Below are positions 1 to 5,224 of a stretch of DNA of 7,531 nucleotides, in pieces. Made by a program: the position numbers and the translations under genes. The notes under the pieces were generated by a model. That model did no database searches. It was not told where the DNA came from and was given only the letters and a program-made list of their open reading frames with translations. This DNA is from Chloroflexota bacterium. Its GTDB lineage: Bacteria; Chloroflexota; Limnocylindria; Limnocylindrales; CSP1-4. Each line of letters opens with the position of its first letter. Position 1 is the first letter of the stretch. The stretch is taken from contig JAOUEG010000079.1 in NCBI GenBank assembly GCA_029858845.1, positions 1 to 7,531 on the forward strand, written 5' to 3'.

Positions 1-101
1 CCCGCGAGCAGCGCGCCGCGACGGGCCGCCCGGATGGCGAATATGCGACCGCCCGTCGAGTCCGGGCGCCAGTTCGGTGACCAGGGGTTGTCGGGTCCCA
101 T
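1..101 (-). CDS. possible 5' end of an unidentified protein, cut by the window edge
   Basis: Reading leftward from an ATG at 101, the frame stays open to the window edge, giving about 33 codons. The peptide starts MGPDNPWSPNWRPDS and continues into an Arg/Ala-rich stretch (IFAIRAARRGALLA). Third codon positions are mostly G or C, as in the neighbours, and two Trp codons fit real coding better than chance. There is no Shine-Dalgarno sequence, but a TACGCT hexamer ends 7 nt before the ATG, the same arrangement as at the next minus-strand gene. No family is recognised. A competing plus-strand frame is open from 1 to a TAG at 151-153 and could be the tail of an upstream gene, so this call is tentative. 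Confidence 0.35.
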   Translation of the reverse strand, partial: MGPDNPWSPNWRPDSTGGRIFAIRAARRGALLA

Positions 102-108
102 GCCTGCC

Positions 109-114
109 AGCGTA
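109..114 (-). promoter_or_regulatory. candidate -10 element (TACGCT) of a leaderless promoter
   Basis: On the minus strand TACGCT fits the TANNNT form of a -10 element and lies 7 nt before the ATG at 101. The transcript would therefore start at or next to the start codon. The same hexamer occurs 6 nt before the VOC gene. No convincing -35 is visible. The rest of 102-173 shows no gene and no clear terminator hairpin. Confidence 0.35.
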
Positions 115-173
115 GGAGGTGACGCGGCCGAACGGGAGGAGCCCGATCCGTAGGTGGTGCGTGCGGGCCCCGG

Positions 174-920
174 CTACGGTCGGACGAGCCAGCGACAGCC
201 GAAGAGAGCCACGTCGAGCGGTCCGGCGCCAGGGATGCCGAGATGGACCGTCGCGGCCGGCTCGGAGTCGCCCCGCCGCGGCCGGAGGCGCACGGTGTGC
301 GTGCCCACGTCGCTGTCGCGCGCGCCTCGTCCGCTGAGTGACGGTCGGAACCGCAGGTCCACGGTCCGCAGGCCGTGGCGCATCGTCGCGGTGACATCCT
401 CCACGCCGATCTCGAGCGTCGTCAGACGCGCCGTGCCGCGGGCCCGCTCTGCCCGATCGGCGACGGACCACTCGGCCCCGGTCGGATCGTGCTCGATGAG
501 GAACGGTGGGGCATCCGGGCCCAGGCGCGGGGCGGCGGCGAGCCGCCAACGGACCGCCCGGCCGTCGGCCCGGATGCGCTCACCCGCCACCGGCTCAGAG
601 AGGTCCGAGCCTCGGGAACGCAGTCGCGCGACATCGGTCTCGATCGCGTCGGTGGCGATGGCCCACGTCGCGAGACCACCGCCCGCCGCGAGGGCGCGGA
701 CGGTCGGGGCACCCACCCACGAGCTCCCGGCCAGGGCCTCGTCGAACACCCCGATGAGCTCGAGGTAGGTGTCTCCGAGCCAGATCAATCGGTTGTACGT
801 GCCGAGCCGGTCGTGGCGGCCGCCGCCGCCTGCGGACAGTCCGAGGGTCGCGGCCAGCTCGGCAGCCGCGACGTCCGGATCGGCAACGGCGATGACCAGG
901 TGGTCGATGCCCAGATACAT
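174..920 (-). CDS. glyoxalase-like (VOC superfamily) protein
   Basis: A 248-residue protein that begins MYLGIDHLVIAVAD, the first beta strand of a VOC module with the metal-ligand-type His7. The segment GTYNRLIWLGDTYLELIGV (residues 40-58) contains the family-typical N43 and the second ligand-type Glu54. The one-long-chain layout, with a second half from about residue 80 to 210 (APPFLIEHDP and LTTLEIGVEDV), resembles the Glyoxalase-like domain family (Glyoxalase_3, PF13468) more than classical glyoxalase I. The substrate cannot be read from sequence. The frame is open upstream as far as 1826, but the longer version would run antisense through the whole hydratase gene. The start at 920 is preferred because homology begins there and a -10 hexamer lies 6 nt upstream. 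It is divergent from the leucine-degradation genes, so a linked acyl-CoA role is possible but unproven. Confidence 0.85.
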   Translation of the reverse strand: MYLGIDHLVIAVADPDVAAAELAATLGLSAGGGGRHDRLGTYNRLIWLGDTYLELIGVFDEALAGSSWVGAPTVRALAAGGGLATWAIATDAIETDVARLRSRGSDLSEPVAGERIRADGRAVRWRLAAAPRLGPDAPPFLIEHDPTGAEWSVADRAERARGTARLTTLEIGVEDVTATMRHGLRTVDLRFRPSLSGRGARDSDVGTHTVRLRPRRGDSEPAATVHLGIPGAGPLDVALFGCRWLVRP

Positions 921-926
921 GCAGGG

Positions 927-932
927 AGCGTA
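927..932 (-). promoter_or_regulatory. candidate -10 element (TACGCT) for the VOC gene, leaderless
   Basis: Read on the minus strand, TACGCT is followed by 6 nt (CCCTGC) and the ATG at 920. This spacing puts transcription initiation at about the A of the start codon, and no Shine-Dalgarno sequence is present. The element falls where the -35 of the divergent hydratase promoter would lie, so the two promoters probably compete for polymerase. Confidence 0.5.
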
Positions 933-950
933 GCCGCTGGCCGGGCTGGG

Positions 951-956
951 TAGGAT
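951..956 (+). promoter_or_regulatory. candidate -10 element (TAGGAT) for the hydratase gene, leaderless
   Basis: TAGGAT matches four of six bases of TATAAT and lies 6 nt before the GTG at 963, the classic spacing of leaderless transcripts in high-GC bacteria. No Shine-Dalgarno sequence precedes the GTG. The 42-bp gap (921-962) holds this element and the opposing one, with only 18 bp between the two hexamers. Confidence 0.5.
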
Positions 957-962
957 GGCGCG

Positions 963-1772
963 GTGAGTCCAGCCGTCCGACTCGAGCGCAGCGGCCCAGG
1001 GGACGCCATCGCGCGCGTCACGCTCCAGCGCCCCGAGGTACACAACGCCTTCGACGCGTCCGTGATCGCCGAGTTGCGGGCGACCTTCGCGGCCCTGTCG
1101 CGGCAGGACGCGACGACGCTCCGCGCGGTCGTCCTGGCCGGTGACGGCCCCTCGTTCTGCGCCGGTGCCGACCTCGCCTGGATGCGCGCCGCGATGTCGC
1201 TCGATGTGGAGGGGAACGAGCACGACGCGATGGCGATGGCCGAGATGTTCGAGGCGATCGACACCTGCCCGGCTCCGGTCGTCGCCAGGGTGCACGGAGC
1301 CGTCCTCGGCGGAGGTGTCGGACTGTGCGCCGTGGCGGATGTCGTCATCGCCGAGAGCGGCACGAAGTTCGGGCTCAGCGAAACGCGACTGGGGATCCTG
1401 CCGGCCGTCATCTCGCCCTACGTCATCGCCAAGATCGGCGAAAGCCAGGCGCGGGCGCTGTTCCCCGGCGGCCGGCGGTTCGATGCGATCCGCGCCCAGC
1501 GGATCGGTCTCGTCCACGAACTGGCCGAGGGGGATGCCGCCCTTGACGCGGCGGTGGATGCGGCCCTGGACGACGTGCTCGCGGCCGGTCCCACGGCAGC
1601 GCGCGCCGCCAAGGCCATCGTGCGCGAAGTGCGGGGCCTCGGCCACGGGTCGGCCAAGTGGCACACGGCGCGCGTGATCGCCCGCCAGCGCGTGAGCGCC
1701 GAGGCCCGCGAGGGGTTCACGGCGTTCGACGAGAAGCGCCGACCAGCCTGGGCGCCCGACCACGACGCCTGA
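963..1772 (+). CDS. liuC: 3-methylglutaconyl-CoA hydratase-like enoyl-CoA hydratase
   Basis: A 269-residue crotonase-fold enzyme of normal length, predicted to hydrate 3-methylglutaconyl-CoA to HMG-CoA in leucine degradation. The oxyanion-hole/CoA motif SFCAGADLAWM is at residues 64-74, with the ADLxWM form typical of methylglutaconyl-CoA hydratases. The second glycine-rich oxyanion segment HGAVLGGGVGL is at 111-121. LSETRLGILPAVISPYV spans 138-154, and the PAVISP signature is characteristic of LiuC-type enzymes. The C-terminus EGFTAFDEKRRPAW is also typical. Of the two catalytic glutamates of rat enoyl-CoA hydratase, the second (E164) is conserved as E140. The first (E144) is replaced by Gly120, a pattern I recall in bacterial LiuC proteins. 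The GTG start is chosen for its leaderless promoter spacing and because homology begins immediately. A general enoyl-CoA hydratase is the alternative, but the downstream carboxylase and HMG-CoA lyase favour the leucine pathway. Confidence 0.88.
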   Translation: MSPAVRLERSGPGDAIARVTLQRPEVHNAFDASVIAELRATFAALSRQDATTLRAVVLAGDGPSFCAGADLAWMRAAMSLDVEGNEHDAMAMAEMFEAIDTCPAPVVARVHGAVLGGGVGLCAVADVVIAESGTKFGLSETRLGILPAVISPYVIAKIGESQARALFPGGRRFDAIRAQRIGLVHELAEGDAALDAAVDAALDDVLAAGPTAARAAKAIVREVRGLGHGSAKWHTARVIARQRVSAEAREGFTAFDEKRRPAWAPDHDA

Positions 1773-1789
1773 ACGGCCGGGATCCGAGG

Positions 1790-1818
1790 TTGCCTCCCGC
1801 CGAAGCAGATGCGACACT
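1790..1818 (+). promoter_or_regulatory. weak candidate promoter before the HTH-carboxylase gene
   Basis: TTGCCT (1790-1795) and GACACT (1813-1818) are separated by 17 nt, the ideal spacer. Matches to consensus are only 4/6 and 3/6. Transcription would begin close to the ATG at 1828, giving a near-leaderless message like the other genes here. The 55-bp gap after the hydratase stop leaves room for an internal promoter, but simple read-through from 963 is equally possible. Confidence 0.3.
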
Positions 1819-1826
1819 CGCGACAC
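1811..1826 (+). repeat. 7-bp direct repeat (GCGACAC x2), possible operator
   Basis: GCGACAC occurs at 1811-1817 and 1820-1826, separated by TC, so the period is 9 bp. The pair ends one base before the ATG at 1828 and overlaps the candidate -10. Excisionase-type DNA-binding proteins often bind tandem direct repeats, and the adjacent gene encodes such a domain, so this is a candidate autoregulatory site. In GC-rich DNA a repeat this short can also arise by chance. Confidence 0.3.
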
Positions 1827-1827
1827 G

Positions 1828-3888
1828 ATGACGGACGATCTGAGCCCGAGCGAGGTCGCGCGGCGCCTCGGGACGTCCCCAAGGACCGTCCAGCGCTGGA
1901 TCGCGTCGGGTCAGCTCCCAGCCCGACGGGTCGGAGGCCGCTGGCGTGTCGCGTTTGACGCGTTTGACGGGTTCGAGTCGACCCGATCCGGGACCGGGGC
2001 CGAACCGACCACCGGGACCGTCTCCCCGATCCGGGCGCTGTTCATCGCGAATCGTGGCGAGATCGCGGCTCGCATCCGGCGGACCTGCGAGCGTCTCGGG
2101 ATCCGCGCCATCGCGCCGGCGACGGAGGGTGACGACGCCATCGACCTCCTCGACGCCGGCGTCGTGGTCGCGGCCGCCGTCCGTGCCGGCGCCGATGCCC
2201 TGCACCCGGGCTTCGGCTTCCTCGCCGAGAACGCCGCGTTCGCGGAGCGCGTCACGGCGGCCGGCCTCCGCTGGGTGGGCCCTCCCCCGGCGGCCATCCA
2301 CGCGATGGGCGACAAGGCGGCCGCGCGCCGTCTCGCCGCCGGTCTCGGCGTTCCCGTCCTCGGCGGATACGACGATGCCGATCAATCGGACACCTCCCTC
2401 CTCGCGGCTGCCGAGCGGATCGGCTATCCGCTGCTGCTCAAGCCGGCAGCCGGCGGCGGAGGCAAGGGCATGCGGACCGTTCGCGATCCGAGTCGTCTCC
2501 TGACCGAGGTGGCGGCGGCCCGCCGGGAGGCGACGGCCGCATTCGGTGACGATCGCCTTGTCCTGGAGCGCCTCGCCGAGCGTGTCCGCCACGTCGAGAT
2601 CCAAGTGCTGTTCGACCGGTTCGGGAACGGTGTCCACCTTGGCGAACGCGACTGCTCGGTCCAGCGCCGACATCAGAAAGTCCTCGAGGAGGCACCGTCG
2701 CCCGCGGTGGATCCGGGCCTCCGCGACCGGATGGGCGAAGCCGCCTTGAGCCTCGCCGGGGCCGTCGGCTACATCGGCGCCGGGACGTGCGAGTTCCTGC
2801 TGGACGAGCGCGGCGTGTTCACGTTCCTCGAGATGAACACGCGACTCCAGGTCGAGCACCCGGTCACCGAGTCCGTCACGGGGCGTGACCTCGTGGCGGA
2901 CCAGCTCCGGATCGCGGCCGGCGAACCGCTGGGGATCGGGCCGTCGGACCTGCGCCTTGACGGCCACGCCGTAGAGGTCCGGCTGTACGCCGAGGATGCC
3001 GAGGCCGGCTTCCTCCCGGCGACGGGGCGCATCGAGCGCCTGCGCTGGCCGGTCGGCGAAGGGATCCGGGTGGACGCCGGCGTCACCGAGGGCGACCTGA
3101 TCGGCGGTCGATTCGATCCGATGCTGGCGAAGATCGTGGCGCACGGCAGCGACCGGGCGGACGCCCTCGAACGCCTGGCGGACGCCCTGGATGCGACGGT
3201 CGTGCTCGGCCTGACCACCAATCTGCGCTTCCTGCGCTGGCTCGTGCGGGAACCCCTGCTCCGTGCCGGCGAAGCGCGCACGGACATGCTCGAGCGGCTC
3301 TGGCCGCCGGACGGGTGGGCCGAGCGATGGCCGGTCCCCGACTCCGCGTGGTCAGCCGCGGCCTCCCTCCTCGTCGGAACCGCTCACGACCCGTGGACGG
3401 GTGGCTGGCGGCTGAACGCCGCCCCGTCGGTGCGGCTGGAGGGAGTCGGCGAGATCCGGACCGTGGCGCCGGATGCGAGCGCCGTCGTCCGCCCGGACGC
3501 AGACCGGACCGACGGAGCCGCGACCGCCGAGGGCGTCCCGGCCGCCGAAGCGGTCCTGACCGGCGACACCGTGCACGTGGATGTCGGCGGGCGCAGCATC
3601 CCGATCCGACCGGCGCCACCGCCGGACGTGGACCGCGCCATCCGCGCCGCGGCCGCGGCGCACCACGGTGGTCCGGTGGAGCTGGTGGCCCCCATGCCGG
3701 GACGGGTCCGAGCGGTGGAGCTCGCGGTCGGCGACGCCGTCGAGCCCGGCGATCCCGTGATCGTGCTCGAGGCGATGAAGATGGAGCATGCCGTCACCGC
3801 GACCCTGGCCGGCCGGCTGACCGAGCTGCAGGTCCGCGTCGGCGATCAGGTCCAGCGCGGCCAGGGGCTCGCGACCATCGAACCCTGA
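1828..3888 (+). CDS. liuD: 3-methylcrotonyl-CoA carboxylase alpha (biotin) subunit with an N-terminal helix-turn-helix domain
   Basis: A 686-residue protein predicted to carboxylate its own biotin with ATP and bicarbonate, for transfer by a beta subunit outside this window. Residues 5-48 form an excisionase/MerR-like HTH: SPSEVARRLG, recognition helix SPRTVQRWIASG, and wing LPARRVGGRWRV. A Gly/Ser/Thr/Pro linker follows (about 50-66). Biotin carboxylase spans about 68-500, with IANRGEIA (73-80), GDK (161-163), lysine K205, the glycine loop GGGGKGM (209-215), H255, QRRHQKVLEEAP (279-290), E322, EMNTRLQVEHP (335-345) and R385. These match the E. coli AccC ATP, bicarbonate and catalytic residues. 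A DQSD insert near 185-188 recalls human MCC alpha. A BT-like segment (about 505-610) precedes the biotinyl domain (about 618-686), with EAMKMEH and biotin-accepting K651. The BC N-subdomain is about 19 residues short. No ATG/GTG/TTG lies between 1828 and the enzyme core, which supports the fusion. Neighbours favour methylcrotonyl-CoA over other acyl-CoA substrates. Confidence 0.9.
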   Translation: MTDDLSPSEVARRLGTSPRTVQRWIASGQLPARRVGGRWRVAFDAFDGFESTRSGTGAEPTTGTVSPIRALFIANRGEIAARIRRTCERLGIRAIAPATEGDDAIDLLDAGVVVAAAVRAGADALHPGFGFLAENAAFAERVTAAGLRWVGPPPAAIHAMGDKAAARRLAAGLGVPVLGGYDDADQSDTSLLAAAERIGYPLLLKPAAGGGGKGMRTVRDPSRLLTEVAAARREATAAFGDDRLVLERLAERVRHVEIQVLFDRFGNGVHLGERDCSVQRRHQKVLEEAPSPAVDPGLRDRMGEAALSLAGAVGYIGAGTCEFLLDERGVFTFLEMNTRLQVEHPVTESVTGRDLVADQLRIAAGEPLGIGPSDLRLDGHAVEVRLYAEDAEAGFLPATGRIERLRWPVGEGIRVDAGVTEGDLIGGRFDPMLAKIVAHGSDRADALERLADALDATVVLGLTTNLRFLRWLVREPLLRAGEARTDMLERLWPPDGWAERWPVPDSAWSAAASLLVGTAHDPWTGGWRLNAAPSVRLEGVGEIRTVAPDASAVVRPDADRTDGAATAEGVPAAEAVLTGDTVHVDVGGRSIPIRPAPPPDVDRAIRAAAAAHHGGPVELVAPMPGRVRAVELAVGDAVEPGDPVIVLEAMKMEHAVTATLAGRLTELQVRVGDQVQRGQGLATIEP
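1951..1977 (+). repeat. 9-bp tandem repeat inside the HTH-linker junction
   Basis: GCGTTTGAC is perfectly repeated at 1951-1959 and 1960-1968. A degenerate third copy, GGGTTCGAG, follows at 1969-1977. In frame it encodes AFD-AFD-GFE, exactly where the HTH domain ends and the linker begins. Both TTT codons are unusual in this GC-rich coding sequence, so recent slippage or duplication is likely. Confidence 0.6.
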
Positions 3889-3903
3889 AGCGGCCGGACG
3901 CGG

Positions 3904-3933
3904 TACCCTCACCCCGACCCGCTCGACGAGGAG
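3904..3933 (+). promoter_or_regulatory. candidate -10 (TACCCT) and Shine-Dalgarno (GAGGAG) for the small-protein gene
   Basis: TACCCT at 3904-3909 fits TANNNT. GAGGAG at 3928-3933 lies 11 nt before the ATG at 3945. Unlike the leaderless starts elsewhere in the window, this gene has a short leader with a ribosome binding site, which supports the ATG choice. No -35 is evident, so the promoter part is weak. Confidence 0.35.
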
Positions 3934-3944
3934 ATCAGCACTCG

Positions 3945-4145
3945 ATGGCGCACCATGGATCGACCGCCCAGGAGCCGCTGCCGCAGACGCGCGATGAGCT
4001 CATGGAACTCCACCGCGAGACGCGCAAGCGTCGCAATGCTGCCCCGCACGGCAGCGAGGAGCAGGCGGCGGCGATCGATCTCATCGGCCGGATCGAGATC
4101 GAGATCGCTCGCATCGAGCGGGCGATGGATCCGCCGCTCGTCTGA
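3945..4145 (+). CDS. small charged helical protein of unknown function
   Basis: A 66-residue protein that I cannot assign to a named family. After a short disordered start (MAHHGSTAQEPLPQ), two predicted amphipathic helices follow. The first is about residues 15-31, with DELMELHRETRKRR. The second is about 36-62, with heptad-like Ile/Leu spacing in IDLIGRIEIEIARIERA. The two are joined by a Pro-His-Gly turn, so a helical hairpin or small coiled-coil dimer is plausible. There is no signal peptide, membrane segment or Cys/His metal site. A GAGGAG site precedes the ATG, and the stop overlaps the probable start of HMG-CoA lyase. The frame is open far upstream, but only as a shadow of the carboxylase gene. 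Its place inside the leucine operon suggests a pathway-linked or translation-coupling role. That is inference only. Confidence 0.7.
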   Translation: MAHHGSTAQEPLPQTRDELMELHRETRKRRNAAPHGSEEQAAAIDLIGRIEIEIARIERAMDPPLV

Positions 4146-5143
4146 GGCCGGACCCCACGTCAGCGTCGGCCGATCCCACGGCAGCGTCCGCGACACCCGG
4201 GGCGGACGACGATCGGCACGTCCGCATCTACGAAGTCGGCCCGCGCGACGGCCTGCAGAACGAATCCGCGGCGATCCCGCTGGCGGCCAAGCTCCGCTAT
4301 CTGGAGCTGCTCGCGGACGCCGGTCTGGTCGAGATCGAGGCGACGTCGTTCGTGTCGCCGCGGGCCATCCCGCAGCTGGCCGACGCCGACGAGCTGATGG
4401 CCGGGCTGCCGCGACGCCCGGGCGTCCGGTATCCCGTCCTCGTGCCCAACGACCGCGGCCTGGCGCGGGCCGAGGCCGCCGGCGTGGACGCCATCGCCGT
4501 CTTCACCGCCGCGACCGACGCCTTCACCACGAAGAACATCGGGATGACCGTCGCCGCGTCGCTCGCGACCTTCGGTCCGATCCTGGCCAGGGCCGCGGCC
4601 AAGGGCTGGTGGCGCCGGGCCTACGTGTCGACGGCGTTCGGGTGCCCGTACACGGGCCGGGTTGACCCGCAGGCTGCCGTGGACGTGGCACTACGCCTCC
4701 GGGACCTCGGCGCCGACGAGATCTGCTTCGGCGACACGATCGGCGTGGCCGTGCCGGACCAGGTCGCGGAGGTCGTCGCCCTCGCGGAGGATGCGGGGCT
4801 GGCCGTGGACCGCCAGGCCTTCCACTTCCACGACACCCGAGGGACCGCCCTGGTGAACGTGGCGATGGGCCTCGCCGCGGGCGTACGCACGTTCGACAGC
4901 GCCGCCGGGGGCACCGGGGGCTGCCCGTACGCGCCCGGGGCCGCGGGCAATCTCGCGACCGAGGACCTGGTCTACTTCCTGGACGCATCGGGATGGCATC
5001 ACGACGCCTCGCTCGAGGGGGTGCTCGCCGCCGCGCGATTCGTCGCGGAAGCGCTCGGGCACCCGCTGGCGACCAAGGTCGGCCAGGCCGGCGGCTGGGA
5101 TCCCCGGACCGGCGCATCGACCGGGCGCGAGGGCGGCCGCTGA
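4142..5143 (+). CDS. liuE: hydroxymethylglutaryl-CoA lyase, probable CTG start
   Basis: About 333 residues from CTG. The enzyme cleaves HMG-CoA to acetyl-CoA and acetoacetate, the last step of leucine catabolism. It is a DRE-TIM/HMGL-like barrel. Numbered from the CTG, EVGPRDGLQNE (31-41) gives catalytic R35 and D36. E66 lies in VEIEATSFVSP. The metal-ligand pair H228/H230 lies in FHFHDTRG. GGTGGCPYAPGAAGN (256-270) carries catalytic C261 and ligand N270, and ATEDLVYFL follows. All match human HMGCL residues R41, D42, E72, H233, H235, C266 and N275. The first in-frame ATG/GTG/TTG is the GTG at 4352 (residue 71), which would delete R35, D36 and E66. The CTG at 4142 overlaps the preceding TGA (CTGA) and is the best start. 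It adds a 26-residue Ala/Thr/Ser/Asp-rich leader before the barrel. Translational coupling to the small gene is likely. Confidence 0.9.
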   Translation: MRPDPTSASADPTAASATPGADDDRHVRIYEVGPRDGLQNESAAIPLAAKLRYLELLADAGLVEIEATSFVSPRAIPQLADADELMAGLPRRPGVRYPVLVPNDRGLARAEAAGVDAIAVFTAATDAFTTKNIGMTVAASLATFGPILARAAAKGWWRRAYVSTAFGCPYTGRVDPQAAVDVALRLRDLGADEICFGDTIGVAVPDQVAEVVALAEDAGLAVDRQAFHFHDTRGTALVNVAMGLAAGVRTFDSAAGGTGGCPYAPGAAGNLATEDLVYFLDASGWHHDASLEGVLAAARFVAEALGHPLATKVGQAGGWDPRTGASTGREGGR

Positions 5144-5162
5144 CCGTTCCCGGGCGGCCGGG

Positions 5163-5202
5163 CCGGCGCCGCACGGGAGCTGCACCGGAGCCGACGCGCC
5201 GG
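5163..5202 (+). other. 7-bp inverted repeat in the gap after HMG-CoA lyase
   Basis: CCGGCGC (5163-5169) and GCGCCGG (5196-5202) could pair as a GC-only stem around a 26-nt loop in the 81-bp gap between the lyase and HNH genes. The downstream bases (AACTTGCT) are not a U tract, so this is not a good intrinsic terminator. It could mark an operon boundary or be chance in GC-rich DNA. Confidence 0.2.
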
Positions 5203-5209
5203 AACTTGC

Positions 5210-5215
5210 TATCCT
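5210..5215 (+). promoter_or_regulatory. candidate -10 element (TATCCT) for the HNH gene
   Basis: TATCCT matches four of six bases of TATAAT and ends 9 nt before the ATG at 5225, implying a leader of only a few nucleotides. There is no Shine-Dalgarno sequence in CCGGCCACC. No -35 stands out. It would start a transcript separate from the leucine genes. Confidence 0.4.
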
Positions 5216-5224
5216 CCGGCCACC

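Noticed and set aside
114..119. AGGAGG on the plus strand as a strong Shine-Dalgarno
   Set aside because: The nearest starts (GTG 119, GTG 154) are at wrong distances and lead only into shadows of the minus-strand VOC gene.
1..153. Plus-strand frame open from the left edge to a TAG at 151
   Set aside because: It could be the tail of an upstream gene, but it has no recognisable motif. The competing minus-strand start has a promoter-like hexamer, so I could not support it.
921..1826. Upstream extension of the minus-strand VOC frame to a 550-residue protein
   Set aside because: The extension is antisense to the hydratase gene, has no recognisable domain, and the VOC fold and promoter spacing place the start at 920.
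1717..3144. Long open minus-strand frame of 475 codons opposite the carboxylase
   Set aside because: The composition (Arg/Asp/Gly-rich) is typical of an antisense shadow of GC-rich coding DNA, and the plus strand carries unmistakable carboxylase motifs.
3315..3944. N-terminal extension of the small-protein frame back into the carboxylase gene
   Set aside because: The extension is a +1 shadow of the carboxylase, low-complexity Arg/Gly-rich. The ATG at 3945 has its own GAGGAG site.
5163..5202. Intrinsic terminator after HMG-CoA lyase
   Set aside because: The stem is only 7 bp with a 26-nt loop and no U tract follows, so it is listed only as a weak inverted repeat.
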